The notes: generated from the letters alone by a model not told the origin. 44,565 bases of DNA from Dactylosporangium sucinum (GCF_014647515.1 NZ_BMPI01000085.1:1-44565), one strand, 5' to 3'. Positions 13,089-22,215 are shown, counted from the first letter of the stretch. A program made the numbers and translations.

Positions 13089-15038
13089 TTATCCGGTGGT
13101 GTCGGTGCGGCCGGCGCCGAGATAGAGGGTGTACCGCAGCTCGGCGGGTAACCGCACCCCGTCCCCGGGCGGGGCCGCGACGACGAGCTGGGCGGCACTG
13201 AGTAGCGCGCCGGTCGCCTCGTCGAACAGCAGCACGTCCCGCGTGGTGACGCCGTCGACGGTGAGGTCGGCGGCGACCGCGACCCCGGGCCGCGTCCCGG
13301 CCGTGTCCGTGGCGTTGCTCGTGGCGTCGTTCGTGGCGTCGTTCGTGGCGGCTTTCATGGCGGCTTGCATGGCGGCGCGGTCGGACTGCACGCCGAGCAG
13401 GCGCAGCCCGGGCAGCCGCGCGACCACGGCGAGGACGGCGAGGCGGTGCTCCCGGTCGAGGTGGTGCACGGCGTACACGTCGGCGACGCCCCGCAGCACC
13501 CCGCTCGCGCCGAGGCCGGGCTGCTGCTCCTGGAGCTGGAGCACGAGCGCCTCGGGATCGGCCGAGGGCTGCTCGATGCCGAGGAACAGCCGCCGGGCAC
13601 CCCCGTCGAACCACTCGTCCGGCTCGGCCGTGACCCGCCCGCCGGCGTCGACCCGGCCGGCGCGGCGAACCCCGCGGTGTGCGGCGTCCCAGTACAGCCG
13701 CTCGTCACGCACCTCCATCGCCCCGCCCGGCCGGCCGGCGGGGCTCCACACCTGGATGTGGGTGAAGGTGTACCGCCCGTGCGCCGCCGGCTCGCCACCC
13801 CCGGCCACCCGCCGCCGGATCGCCTCGAGCGCCTCGGCGGCGGTGACCCCGTCGAGTGCCGGGTCGGCGGTGAGCGGGGCCGGCCCGGGCCCGGCGCTCT
13901 GTGCGGGGAGCCCGGTGGCGTCCGCGCCCGGCGGGGCCCCGTCGTCCCGCACGCCGTCGGCCGCGAGCAGCACCGCCACCGCCGCGAGCACCGCCAGCAC
14001 CGCGGTCACCCGGGGCAGCCCGGTCGCCCGCCACCCCTGCCGATCGGCCCCCGCCCCGATCGGACCGGCCGCCTCGGCGGTGGCCGACCGGCCGGCCGCG
14101 CCCGGCACGCCCAAGTCCCGTGCCACGCCCAAGTCCCGTGCCACGCCCAAGTCCCGTGCCACGCCCAAGTCCCGTGCCACGCCCAAGTCCCACGCCGTGC
14201 CCGGTTCCCGTGTCGTGCCCTGGTCCCAAGCCGTGCCCTGGTCCCGCGCGCCCGCGCCGAGTGCTGTGCTCGCGCCGAGCGCTGCCCCCGCGCCCAGCGC
14301 TGCGCCCGGGTCCCGAGCCGTGCCCGTGCCTCGCAGGGTCCCGCCCGGCAGGCCCGCGTCCCGCGTCGCCCGCAAGGCCTGCTCCGCGTCCTCGTCACCC
14401 GCCCCACTCGCGGCGGCGGCGTCGCCGGTCGGCGCGCTGACGCCCGCCGCGCGCGTGATGCGCAGGTGGTGGCGGCTCCAGTGGCGGATCACGCCGCCGT
14501 CCGCGCCGCAGCCCAGCAGGATCCACGACAGGACGTGCTCGCTGAGGCGGGCCCAGCCGGCCTCGAACGTCTCGCGTACCACCTCGGCGGCCGGCGGCGC
14601 GGCGCCCAGGAGCTTGATCGCGAACGGCCCGCGGGCCGTCGGGATCAGCGCGGCCAGCCCCTCCGGGGTGTGCCCCGCCACCTCGACCGTCGCCAGCAGG
14701 GCCGCGAACAGCTCCGGGCCCGAGGTGCACGCGTCCAGCTCCGGGCGCAGCGGGCGGAGCGCCTCGTCCGCGCGGCGCCGGAGGGCCTCGATCCGGCGGT
14801 ACTCCGGGGAGCCCTTGGCGACGTCGCACCCCTTCAGGTACCCGGCGGTGATTTTCCAGGTCGGGAGGTCCGCGCCCTTCTCGGCCGTGGACAGCGAGGC
14901 GAGCGACCGGCCGCCGACCTCGCTCACCCGGCGCAACGAGCGGTGCCCGGCCGCCGCGCGCAGCCCCCGCAGTTCCGCGGCGAAGAGCGGTGCCCGCAGC
15001 CCGGCCGTCCACGAATGCGCCGAATCATCGATCTCCAT
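13089..15038 (-). CDS. Membrane-anchored HTH protein with CU044_5270-like external domain
   Basis: The product has 649 residues. Residues ~18-75 (FAAELRGLRAAAGHRSLRRV, SEVGGRSLASLSTAEKG) look like an Xre-type helix-turn-helix, and residues ~75-190 are helical. Residues ~200-335 are low complexity, including hexapeptide DLGVAR repeats. One membrane span lies at ~343-362 (VTAVLAVLAAVAVLLAADGV). The outer ~285 residues (RYTFTHIQVWSPAGRPGGA, EVRDERLYWDAAHRG, LLGVQSD) resemble CU044_5270-type proteins, usually encoded beside ECF sigma factors. A DNA-binding domain joined through a membrane span to an external sensor suggests one-component signalling. A second low-complexity block (TNDATNDATSNAT) lies near 560. 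Confidence 0.7.
   Translation of the reverse strand: MEIDDSAHSWTAGLRAPLFAAELRGLRAAAGHRSLRRVSEVGGRSLASLSTAEKGADLPTWKITAGYLKGCDVAKGSPEYRRIEALRRRADEALRPLRPELDACTSGPELFAALLATVEVAGHTPEGLAALIPTARGPFAIKLLGAAPPAAEVVRETFEAGWARLSEHVLSWILLGCGADGGVIRHWSRHHLRITRAAGVSAPTGDAAAASGAGDEDAEQALRATRDAGLPGGTLRGTGTARDPGAALGAGAALGASTALGAGARDQGTAWDQGTTREPGTAWDLGVARDLGVARDLGVARDLGVARDLGVPGAAGRSATAEAAGPIGAGADRQGWRATGLPRVTAVLAVLAAVAVLLAADGVRDDGAPPGADATGLPAQSAGPGPAPLTADPALDGVTAAEALEAIRRRVAGGGEPAAHGRYTFTHIQVWSPAGRPGGAMEVRDERLYWDAAHRGVRRAGRVDAGGRVTAEPDEWFDGGARRLFLGIEQPSADPEALVLQLQEQQPGLGASGVLRGVADVYAVHHLDREHRLAVLAVVARLPGLRLLGVQSDRAAMQAAMKAATNDATNDATSNATDTAGTRPGVAVAADLTVDGVTTRDVLLFDEATGALLSAAQLVVAAPPGDGVRLPAELRYTLYLGAGRTDTTG
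14106..14249 (-). repeat. Eight 18-bp repeats in the HTH-fusion gene
   Basis: Five nearly perfect units (CACGCCCAAGTCCCGTGC on the plus strand) span 14106-14195 and three decayed units run on to 14249. They encode D-L-G-V-A-R hexapeptides in the linker between the HTH and the membrane span. Confidence 0.9.
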
Positions 15039-15247
15039 AATTGTGTGCTACCTTTTGTCGAGGGATGGTCGCCAATAAGAGTGCCCGGCGGGATCGGCCG
15101 AACGGCCGGGATCGACGGCGGGGATACCGGCAGAAACGACCGCTCGGCGGGCTGTGCCCGGCCGTGTGTGCGCGCACGATTGGTGGCGTCCGAGTCTCCC
15201 GGTTCGGCCATTCCGGCGGACGCCTTCCAACGGGTAGCGGATCGGGC
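15039..15247. other. Intergenic region upstream of the HTH-fusion gene
   Basis: I see no gene here. The promoter for the minus-strand gene must lie here. An AAAGG-like sequence sits about 12 bases before the ATG at 15038. Confidence 0.4.
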
Positions 15248-15278
15248 GGGGGTCTCCTGTTTGCGGCGGGAGACCCCC
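15248..15278 (-). terminator. Terminator hairpin after the 71-aa gene
   Basis: GGGGGTCTCC pairs perfectly with GGAGACCCCC around an 11-base loop, 13 bases beyond the stop of the minus-strand gene at 15292. Confidence 0.7.
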
Positions 15279-15291
15279 AAACCTCGTGCCG

Positions 15292-15507
15292 CTACTCGGT
15301 GGCCGACAGCCGTGCGGCCAGCAGCGAGCAGCCGGTCAGCGCGGCCGGCAGCACGCCGGCGGCCAGGGCGGAGCCGCTCGCCTGCAGCACCAGCTGGGCG
15401 AAGCCGAACACCAGCGTCAGCACCGCGACCAGGGCCGCCCTCGGGCCGAGGTCGGCCGGGGGGAGTAAGGCGCCGAGCCGGCGCGACACGCGGAGTGCGG
15501 GGAACAT
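15292..15507 (-). CDS. Small two-span membrane protein, unknown function
   Basis: The product has 71 residues, starting at ATG 15507 with AGGAGA four bases upstream. Hydrophobic segments cover LVAVLTLVFGFAQLVLQASG and ALAAGVLPAALTGCSLLAA, preceded by a basic start (RVSRRLGAL) that should stay inside. The ribosome site before it and the terminator after it support a real single-gene transcript. I do not recognise a family. Confidence 0.6.
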   Translation of the reverse strand: MFPALRVSRRLGALLPPADLGPRAALVAVLTLVFGFAQLVLQASGSALAAGVLPAALTGCSLLAARLSATE

Positions 15508-15895
15508 CGGTTCTCCTGTCTACTCGGTTCGAACCTTGAGTGGGGTCGCCTTCCAACGGTTCGGCCGGGTGTGCGGAAAAACAGCCGGCCGGCGGGACGT
15601 GCCGGACGCGCCGCCCGGATTTGCGGTCCACTTACGGCAACACGTCCGGCCGAAAGTATGGCACCGGCACCCTTCGGTGTCATGGTCACGGCCAGCGATT
15701 CGAACGAATTCCCGGGTGAATGAACAATTCTTGCGCCGGCGAGGTGTTCAATCGAACGGCGACCACCCGCCGCACGCAGGAAGAATGCCGGCGGGACCCG
15801 CCGGTGAACGCCCTGCATCACATTGCGATTACGCCGCCGGAAACGAGAACAATTCGGATTGACGAACACGCTCGGTCACCGGTCATGCCCCCTGG
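15508..15895. other. 388-bp divergent regulatory region
   Basis: No convincing gene is present. It must hold the promoters of the 71-aa gene (minus) and the efflux pump (plus). Notable sites are ATTCG-AA-CGAAT near 15699-15710 and GTTC-AATC-GAAC at 15746-15757, which includes GTGTTCAAT, also found at 13004-13012. Confidence 0.45.
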
Positions 15896-17602
15896 ATGAG
15901 GGCGACCCGGCCCGGCGGCGCGGACAGTGGGCGGATGGCGGACCGCGGCGGCTGGTCGGTGCTGTCGAACACGACCGTCGGCATGCTCATGGCCACCGTC
16001 AACGCGTCCATCGTGATCATCTCGCTGCCGGCGATCTTCAACGGGGTACACCTGGATCCCCTGGCGCGCGGGAACGTGGGTTACCTGCTGTGGATGCTCA
16101 TGGGCTACATGCTCGTGACCGCCGTCCTCGTCGTCAGCCTGGGCCGGCTGGGCGACATCTACGGCAAGGTGCGCATCTACAACGCTGGCTTCGCGGTGTT
16201 CACGGGAGCGTCGGTGGCGCTCGCGCTCACCCCGTTCGAGGGCGAGAGCGGCGTGCTGTGGCTGATCGGCTGGCGGCTCGTCCAGGGCGTCGGCGGCGCG
16301 ATGCTCATGGCCAACTCGACCGCCATCATCACCGACGCGTTCCCGCCCCGCCGGCGCGGCACCGCGCTCGGGGTGAACCAGGTCGCCGGGCTGGCCGGGA
16401 CATTCATCGGGCTGGTGCTCGGCGGCATCCTGTCGGCCTGGCACTGGCAGGCCATCTTCTGGGTGAGCGTGGTGGTCGGCGCGGCCGGCACCTGGTGGTC
16501 CTACCGCAACCTGCGCGAGTGCTCGCCGCGCCGCGCCGACGTCCGGATCGACTGGGCGGGCAACCTCACCTTCGCCGCCGGCCTGACGATCCTCCTGGCC
16601 TCGGTCACCTACGGGATCCAGCCGTACCACGGCCACACCGAGGGCTGGACCAACCCCGTCGTCGCCGGCGGGCTGATCCTGGGCGCCCTGCTGCTCGCCG
16701 CCTTCTGCGTGATCGAGACCCGCGTCCGCGACCCGATGTTCAACCTGCGCCTGTTCCGGATCCAGGCGTTCTGGGCCGGGAACCTGGCGACCCTGCTCAA
16801 CGCCATCGCCCGCGGCGGCCTGCAGTTCATGCTCATCATCTGGCTGCAGGGGATCTGGCTGCCGCTGCACGGGTACGACTTCGCCGAGACCCCGCTGTGG
16901 GCGGGCATCTACCTGCTGCCGCTCACCCTCGGCTTCGTCGTCGCCGGGCCGCTGTCGGGATACCTGTCCGACCGGTACGGCGCCCGCCTCTTCGCCACCG
17001 GCGGCCTGCTCGTCATGGCGGCCAGCTTCATCGGCCTGCTGCTCGTGCCGGTCGACTTCGGCTACCCGGGGTTCGCGGCGCTGCTGGCGATCAACGGCAT
17101 CGGCTCCGGCCTGTTCTCCGCGCCGAACACGACGGCGGTGATGAACTCGGTCCCGGCCGCCGAGCGCGGCGCCGCTTCCGGCATCCGGGCGACGTTCCAG
17201 AACACGGGCATGGTGCTGTCGATCGGCGTGTTCTTCTCGCTGCTCGTCGCCGGCCTGTCCCGCTCGCTGCCGGTCACCCTGCGCACCGAGCTGGTCACGC
17301 TCGACGTACCGACCCCGGCCGCCGACGCGGTGGCCGCGGTACCACCGGTGGAGCTCATGTTCTCCGCGTTCCTGGGCGTCAACCCGCTCGGCACCCTGCT
17401 CAACGCGGCCGGCGTCCTCGACACCCTGCCGACGGTGACGGTGCACGCGCTGACCGACCGGACGTTCCTGCCGCGGTTGCTGTCCGGCCCGTTCCACGAC
17501 GGCCTGGTCGTGGTCTTCACCCTGGCCGCGGCGTTGTCCGTGGCCGCCGCGGTCGTCTCCCTGCTCCGCGGCGGCGTCTACATCCACGACGAGGATCAGT
17601 AG
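15896..17602 (+). CDS. MFS drug-efflux transporter, DHA2 (EmrB/QacA) family, 14 spans
   Basis: The product has 568 residues. The DHA2 motif A is seen as GRLGDIYGKVRIYNAGFAVF, and motif C-like in GVNQVAGLAGTFIGLVLGG. WRLVQGVGGAMLMANSTAII is the classic R-x-x-Q-G-x-G-A-A segment. The protein shows about 14 hydrophobic spans with a long extracellular loop between residues ~455 and 535. It is a proton-driven exporter, with drug or lipid-like substrates unknown. ATG 15896 is used; ATG 15935 is also possible. No TetR-type regulator lies next to it. A strong bidirectional hairpin follows. Confidence 0.88.
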   Translation: MRATRPGGADSGRMADRGGWSVLSNTTVGMLMATVNASIVIISLPAIFNGVHLDPLARGNVGYLLWMLMGYMLVTAVLVVSLGRLGDIYGKVRIYNAGFAVFTGASVALALTPFEGESGVLWLIGWRLVQGVGGAMLMANSTAIITDAFPPRRRGTALGVNQVAGLAGTFIGLVLGGILSAWHWQAIFWVSVVVGAAGTWWSYRNLRECSPRRADVRIDWAGNLTFAAGLTILLASVTYGIQPYHGHTEGWTNPVVAGGLILGALLLAAFCVIETRVRDPMFNLRLFRIQAFWAGNLATLLNAIARGGLQFMLIIWLQGIWLPLHGYDFAETPLWAGIYLLPLTLGFVVAGPLSGYLSDRYGARLFATGGLLVMAASFIGLLLVPVDFGYPGFAALLAINGIGSGLFSAPNTTAVMNSVPAAERGAASGIRATFQNTGMVLSIGVFFSLLVAGLSRSLPVTLRTELVTLDVPTPAADAVAAVPPVELMFSAFLGVNPLGTLLNAAGVLDTLPTVTVHALTDRTFLPRLLSGPFHDGLVVVFTLAAALSVAAAVVSLLRGGVYIHDEDQ

Positions 17603-17635
17603 CCGGCGGGTAGGCGCCGCCGGGTTCGTGCGCGA

Positions 17636-17666
17636 CCGGCCGGCGCCCCGGGGAGGCGCCGGCCGG
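17636..17666. terminator. Bidirectional terminator between convergent genes
   Basis: CCGGCCGGCGCC pairs perfectly (12 bp) with GGCGCCGGCCGG around a seven-base loop. It lies between the ends of the efflux gene (17602) and the SPFH gene (17674) and can serve both. Confidence 0.8.
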
Positions 17667-17673
17667 CGAGCGT

Positions 17674-18525
17674 TCACTGGCCGCCGACGTCGTCCAGGTG
17701 CTTGTCGAAGCCGATGTACAGCCGGGCGCCCGGGTTGGCGCTCAGCGCGCCCAGGGTCTCCAGCTCGCGCAGGCGGAGCAGGGCCGGGTGCTGCGCGTAG
17801 GCCGCGGCGGCCGCCGAGCGGCGGTTCAGGGCGTCGACCTCGGCGTCGGCCCGGATGCGCTGCGCGTCCGCGTCGGCCTGCGCCGCCAGGCGGGTGGTGT
17901 CGGCGCGGGCCTGGGCGGCGACCCGGTCGGCGTCGGCGCGGGCCGTCGCCTCCAGGGCCTCGCGCTCGGCCTTCGTACGCGCCTCGACCAGCTGCGCCTC
18001 GGCGAGCCGCTCGGCGGCGAGCACCCGGTTCATGATGTCCTGCAGGTTGCCGGGGAACGCCAGGTCCTTGACGTCGGCGCGGAGGATCTCCACGCCGTAG
18101 CCGGTGGCGATCGACTCGACGTCGCGCAGGATGTCCTCGCTGAGCTGGTTGCGGTTGGTGAGGATCGCCTCGAGGGTCATCGACGCCAGCGAGCGGCGCG
18201 CGGCCAGCTGGACGTCGCTGTAGAGGCGGTCCTCGTACGCCTCGACGCGCTCGACCGCGGCGACCGGGTCCGTCACGCGGTACTGCGTGATGATGCTGAC
18301 CCGTACCGCCACCTTGTCGGCCGTCAGGATCTCCTGGCCCTTGATGGTGAACTCGCGCTGCCGCAGGTCGACGTGCACGATCTCGACGCGCGGGCCGGGG
18401 GCGCGCAGGAACCGCCGGACCGGCGGCACCTCGTAGCGGCCCGGCTCCAGCAGGGCGTCGAACCGTCCGTCGACGTACCGCAGGCCGCGGTGCGTGCTGC
18501 GCACGATGACGTGATGCCGGCTCAT
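17674..18525 (-). CDS. SPFH/band-7 family protein
   Basis: The ATG at 18525, preceded by GGAGGT, gives 283 residues. It starts directly in the SPFH fold without a membrane helix: V-E-IVHVDLRQREFTIKGQEILTADKVAVRVSIITQYRV. RSLASMTLEAILTNRNQLSE and GVEILRADVKDLAFPG, both diagnostic of stomatin-like proteins, follow. Then comes an Ala-rich coiled coil with R-A-D-A-D-R-V-A-A-Q repeats (residues ~190-250). Most stomatins have an N-terminal membrane anchor; its absence here suggests a peripheral or cytoplasmic scaffold. A longer upstream frame is not supported. Confidence 0.85.
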   Translation of the reverse strand: MSRHHVIVRSTHRGLRYVDGRFDALLEPGRYEVPPVRRFLRAPGPRVEIVHVDLRQREFTIKGQEILTADKVAVRVSIITQYRVTDPVAAVERVEAYEDRLYSDVQLAARRSLASMTLEAILTNRNQLSEDILRDVESIATGYGVEILRADVKDLAFPGNLQDIMNRVLAAERLAEAQLVEARTKAEREALEATARADADRVAAQARADTTRLAAQADADAQRIRADAEVDALNRRSAAAAAYAQHPALLRLRELETLGALSANPGARLYIGFDKHLDDVGGQ

Positions 18526-18715
18526 TGGGGCACACCTCCGGAGGAAGGAAAGGGTGGCCCCGTAGCGGATCCGATGTGAAGGGATCGGTCGCCGGGAAGG
18601 CAGACGACGAGCTTGGTGTGATCGCCAGTGCGTCGCCCGCGTGGGCGCTTGGCTTCTGAAGCCGCCGGGGCCGCCCATGACGATCCCAGCCGGGGCGACG
18701 AAGGACAATCGATAT

Positions 18716-20089
18716 TCAGCCGCGCAAGGCCTGCTCGATGTCCTCCAGGCTGCGGCCCTTCGTCTCCGGCAGGTTGCGGTACAGGTACAGGAACCCGAGG
18801 ACGCCGAAGACCCCGTAGATCCAGAACAGCCCCGTCGCGGTGAACACCGAGATCGTGGTCAGCACCGTCAGCGAGATGACGAAGTCGAGCGACCAGTGGG
18901 TGACCGTGCCCGCGCCGGCCGCCTTGCCGCGCACCGCGGTCGGGAAGATCTCGCTGTTGATGAGCCAGATGCCGACGCCCAGGCTGCCGGCGAACGCGGC
19001 GATGTACACGCACAGCACGACCACGAGCGCGATGCCGGTCATGCCGGTCTGGCTCGGCAGCAGGTACAGCCCGCCGAGGACGGCCAGGCACACCACGACC
19101 ACGGCGGTGCCCCACAGCAGCAGCGGGCGGCGCCCCACGCGGTCGATCGCCAGCAGCGCGGCGATCGTCACGAGCATGTTCACCAGCCCGATGCCGACGG
19201 TCGACAGCAGCGCCGCCGAGTCGCCGAACCCGGCCCGCGTCAGCAGCGTCGGCGTGTAGTAGATGACGGCGTTGACCCCGACGAGCTGGTTCGTCGCCGC
19301 GACCGCCACCCCGAGCAGCACGGCCGGGCGCAGCTTGCGGGTGAACACGTCGCGGAACGACAGGTCGCGCTCGGCCGCGCTGATCGCCCGGATCTCGGCC
19401 AGCTCCTCGTCGGCCTCGCGCGGTCCGCGGGAGCGCAGCATGACGGCGCGGGCCTCGTCGTCGCGGCCACGGGTCAGCAACCACCGCGGGCTCTCGGCCA
19501 GGGTCAGCAGGCCCAGCAGCATCGCGGCCGCCGGGACCACGGCCAGTCCCAGCATCCACCGCCAGCCGGCGGAGCTGGAGAACGCGAAGCCCACGAGGTA
19601 CGACACGAAAATGCCCACCGTGATCATCAGCTGCTGCAGGGACACCAACCGGCCGCGCACCTGCCGGGGCGCCATCTCGGCGATGTAGGTCGGCACCACC
19701 AGCGACGATGTGCCGATCGCCATGCCCAGCAGGAACCGGGCGGCGACGAGCACCCCGGCTCCCGGGGTGAACGCCGACGCGAGCGCGCCGACGCAGAACA
19801 CCGCCGCCGACACGATGAGCATCCGGCGGCGGCCGAACCGGTCCACGAGCGGCCCGCCGCCCACGACGCCGACGATCGCGCCGAGCAGCAGCGCGGCCAC
19901 GACCACCTCCTGCATCGTGCTGGACAGGCCGAACGCGACGCTCAGGTACAGCAGGGCCGCCGAGATGACGCCGGTGTCGTACCCGAACAGGAAGCCGCCG
20001 AGCGCGGCGACGAGCGCCGGGCCCAGGATCGACCAGTTGACGCTGACGGCGGTGCCACGGACGCGGCCCGCGGCGGGGTAGCCGGCCAT
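18716..20089 (-). CDS. MFS sugar porter (sugar:proton symporter type)
   Basis: The product has 457 residues and 12 spans. Sugar-porter signatures are LFGYDTGVISAALLYL near the start, DRFGRRRMLI, PTYIAEMAPRQVRGRLVSLQQL, the loop motif PESPRWLLTRGR in the form AESPRWLL, QLVGVNAVIYYTPTL and the C-terminal PETKGRSLEDIE. It probably imports a pentose or hexose. It follows the multicopper oxidase gene by 36 bp on the same strand and may be cotranscribed with it. Confidence 0.9.
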   Translation of the reverse strand: MAGYPAAGRVRGTAVSVNWSILGPALVAALGGFLFGYDTGVISAALLYLSVAFGLSSTMQEVVVAALLLGAIVGVVGGGPLVDRFGRRRMLIVSAAVFCVGALASAFTPGAGVLVAARFLLGMAIGTSSLVVPTYIAEMAPRQVRGRLVSLQQLMITVGIFVSYLVGFAFSSSAGWRWMLGLAVVPAAAMLLGLLTLAESPRWLLTRGRDDEARAVMLRSRGPREADEELAEIRAISAAERDLSFRDVFTRKLRPAVLLGVAVAATNQLVGVNAVIYYTPTLLTRAGFGDSAALLSTVGIGLVNMLVTIAALLAIDRVGRRPLLLWGTAVVVVCLAVLGGLYLLPSQTGMTGIALVVVLCVYIAAFAGSLGVGIWLINSEIFPTAVRGKAAGAGTVTHWSLDFVISLTVLTTISVFTATGLFWIYGVFGVLGFLYLYRNLPETKGRSLEDIEQALRG

Positions 20090-20125
20090 GGCGACGGGCT
20101 ACCCCGCCCGCCGGGGCCCATGCGG

Positions 20126-21583
20126 TCACTCCACCCTGAAGTCCGCCATCATCGCCATGTCCTCGTGCTCCAGGTTGTGGCAGTGCAGTAAGAACAGCCC
20201 CGTGTGGTCGGTGAAGCGCACCGCCACCTCGACCGCCTCCGCCGGCCGCACGTCCACGGTGTCCTTCCACCCCATGTCGTACCGCGCGACGTCGTGCCCG
20301 TTGCGCGACAGCACCTGGAAGGGGTCGAGGTGCAGGTGCACCGGATGGTGGAAGTCGGTGAGGAACCGCCACCGCTCCACCTCGCCGAGCCGCGGGTTCG
20401 CCAGCGCGTGGCCCGGCCGGTAGGCCTCGTCGTTGATCGTCCACGTGCCGTCGGTCGACTGGCGGAACCGGAAGGTGCGGGTGCGCTTCGGCGGCCCGAG
20501 CGGCTCCAGGGTGCGGCTCAGCACCGCCGGCACCGCGCTGTCGTCCGCCTGCCGCGCGCCGGTGACGTCGAACCGCATCACGTCGAGCCCCGCGAGGCGG
20601 TCGACCAGCCGCACCGTCGTGCCGGGCCGCCACCGCGCGAAGTCGACCACCACGTCGAACCGCTCGGCGGGGGCCGCGTCGATCGCGTCGTGGGTGAGCG
20701 GTGCGGCGAGCAGCCCTCCGTCGCTGCCCACCTGCGTGAACGCGGCGCCGCCGGGCGGCTGCGGGTCGAGCGCCAGGCGGTAGCGGCGGGCGTTCGACGC
20801 GTTGAGGAGCCGCAGCCGGTACCGCACCGGCGCCACCTCCAGGACCGGCCAGGGCGCGCCGTTGACCAGCACGACGTCGCCGAGGACACCCTCGACGTGG
20901 TCGGCGGCGTAGCGGAACGACCCGTCCTCGGCGAAGCTGCGGTCGGTGATCATCAGGGGTACGTCGTGATCGCCTTCGGGCAGCGGGAGCGCGTCCTCCT
21001 CGTCGTCGCGGACCAGGTGGAAGCCCGCCAGCCCGCGCCAGACCGCCGGGGCGGTGGCGCCCATGCGGTGGTCGTGATACCAGAGCGTGGCGGCGCGCTG
21101 CCCCATCGGGTACCGGTACGCGCGCTCGCCGGTCGCGACGGCGCCCATCATCATGTCGCCGTGGTGCTGGTGCCCCGGTTGACCGTTCGCGGGCAGCAGG
21201 AGATCGATCGGGTAGCCGTCGCTCTCCGCCGGGGTGTGGCCGCCGTGCAGGTGGACGACGGTCGGCTCGGGCAGCTCGTTGCGGTGCGTGACGACGGTCT
21301 CCGTCCCGCGCCGCGACACGATGGTCGGGCCGGGGAACGTGCCGTCGTACGTCCAGGCGCGGGTCTTGAGCCCGGGCAGGATGTCGAGGTCGGCCTCGCG
21401 CTGCACGATCGTGATGGCCGTGCCCTCCCGGGTCGCGGGGATCGGCAGGCGGGCCCGGAACTTCGGTGGGAGCGGGGCCGTGCTGCGCAGGAGGCGGCCG
21501 GGGGAGGCGGGGCGCAGCAGGGCCCAGCCGGCGCCGGCCGCGACCGCCGCGGCGCCGAGGCCGAGGAAGGCGCGGCGCTTCAT
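20126..21583 (-). CDS. Tat-exported multicopper oxidase (CotA / phenoxazinone-synthase type)
   Basis: The product has 485 residues. It opens MKRRAFLGLGAAAVAAGAGW, a Tat-like signal with R-R-x-F-L. All four copper motifs are present: VVHLHGGHT, LWYHDHRMG, HPVHLHLDPF and LLHCHNLEHEDMAMM, the last holding the type-1 Cys and His with an axial Met. Length and the P-L-P-P-KFRARLPIP start fit the CotA/bilirubin oxidase/phenoxazinone synthase group. It oxidises phenolics or metal ions outside the cell, reducing oxygen to water. Its ATG overlaps the upstream membrane gene's stop (ATGA). Confidence 0.9.
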   Translation of the reverse strand: MKRRAFLGLGAAAVAAGAGWALLRPASPGRLLRSTAPLPPKFRARLPIPATREGTAITIVQREADLDILPGLKTRAWTYDGTFPGPTIVSRRGTETVVTHRNELPEPTVVHLHGGHTPAESDGYPIDLLLPANGQPGHQHHGDMMMGAVATGERAYRYPMGQRAATLWYHDHRMGATAPAVWRGLAGFHLVRDDEEDALPLPEGDHDVPLMITDRSFAEDGSFRYAADHVEGVLGDVVLVNGAPWPVLEVAPVRYRLRLLNASNARRYRLALDPQPPGGAAFTQVGSDGGLLAAPLTHDAIDAAPAERFDVVVDFARWRPGTTVRLVDRLAGLDVMRFDVTGARQADDSAVPAVLSRTLEPLGPPKRTRTFRFRQSTDGTWTINDEAYRPGHALANPRLGEVERWRFLTDFHHPVHLHLDPFQVLSRNGHDVARYDMGWKDTVDVRPAEAVEVAVRFTDHTGLFLLHCHNLEHEDMAMMADFRVE

Positions 21584-22089
21584 GCCGTGGCCTGCCCGGC
21601 GGCCGGGACTCCGGCGGTGCTCGCCGTCGCGATGGCGCTGGGCGTGTCGGCTCTGCTGGGCGTCCCGGCGGTGCCCGGCGTCTCGGCCCTGCTCGGCATC
21701 CCGGCGGTGCTCGGTGTGTCCGGTGTCTCTGTGGCCTTGGGGTTGCTCCATGCCCACGCCGCGAGGCGGAGGGTGCCGATCACCATGAACACGCCGATCG
21801 GCACGTGCAGGCCCAGGATCCGCAGCATGCCGAGGGCGCCCTGGGCGGCCAGCGCGAAGGGCAGGACAAGGCCGCCGACGAGGATCATCCGGGGCCGGTC
21901 GCGGCGGCCGGGCAGCAGGACCACCACGGCCTGCAGCAGGGCCACGGCGACCATCGTGATGCCGGTCAGGCTGTGCCAGCGCAGCGGTGGGTAGTGGCCG
22001 CTGAGGAAGCTGCCCGCGAAGCCGACCTGGGCGACGGCCAGGACGGCGAGCACGGCGGTCGTGCCGCGCAGCAACGTGTGCGATCTCAT
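21580..22089 (-). CDS. Four-span membrane protein coupled to the multicopper oxidase
   Basis: The product has 169 residues from ATG 22089 (GTG 22098 possible). Four hydrophobic segments are seen: LLRGTTAVLAVLAVAQVGFA, SLTGITMVAVALLQAVVVLL, MILVGGLVLPFALAAQG and GVFMVIGTLRLAAW. A tail of about 45 residues follows with T-P-S-x-A-x-T-P repeats. Because of the ATGA overlap it is made together with the oxidase and may anchor it or form an electron path, but that is inference. I do not recognise a family. Confidence 0.65.
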   Translation of the reverse strand: MRSHTLLRGTTAVLAVLAVAQVGFAGSFLSGHYPPLRWHSLTGITMVAVALLQAVVVLLPGRRDRPRMILVGGLVLPFALAAQGALGMLRILGLHVPIGVFMVIGTLRLAAWAWSNPKATETPDTPSTAGMPSRAETPGTAGTPSRADTPSAIATASTAGVPAAGQATA

Positions 22090-22209
22090 GCCCAACACCC
22101 TGCCGGGCCGGCCGCGCCCGCACATCGGACCAGGGTTGTCAGCGACTACCACGCTGGTCGTACTGCGCATCTCCACCCTGGGTCCGACGTGGCTCGCGGC
22201 GCGATCGCC

Positions 22210-22215
22210 TATTTT
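22210..22215 (+). promoter_or_regulatory. -10 hexamer TATTTT before the kinase gene
   Basis: TATTTT lies six bases before the ATG at 22222, the leaderless spacing used repeatedly in this window. The 132-bp divergent region is shared with the membrane protein/oxidase operon. Confidence 0.45.

Noticed and set aside
14106..14249. Regular 18-bp repeats as a CRISPR array
   Set aside because: Repeats are contiguous with no spacers and in frame with a protein gene, and no cas genes are present.
13129..15539. Plus-strand frames of 649 and 724 codons opposite the HTH-fusion gene
   Set aside because: They are antisense shadows caused by the low frequency of stops in GC-rich DNA. The translations are Arg/Pro/Ser-rich without domains.
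17674..18708. Longer start of the SPFH gene at 18708
   Set aside because: The extra ~60 residues are unlike SPFH N-termini, while ATG 18525 has GGAGGT at good spacing.
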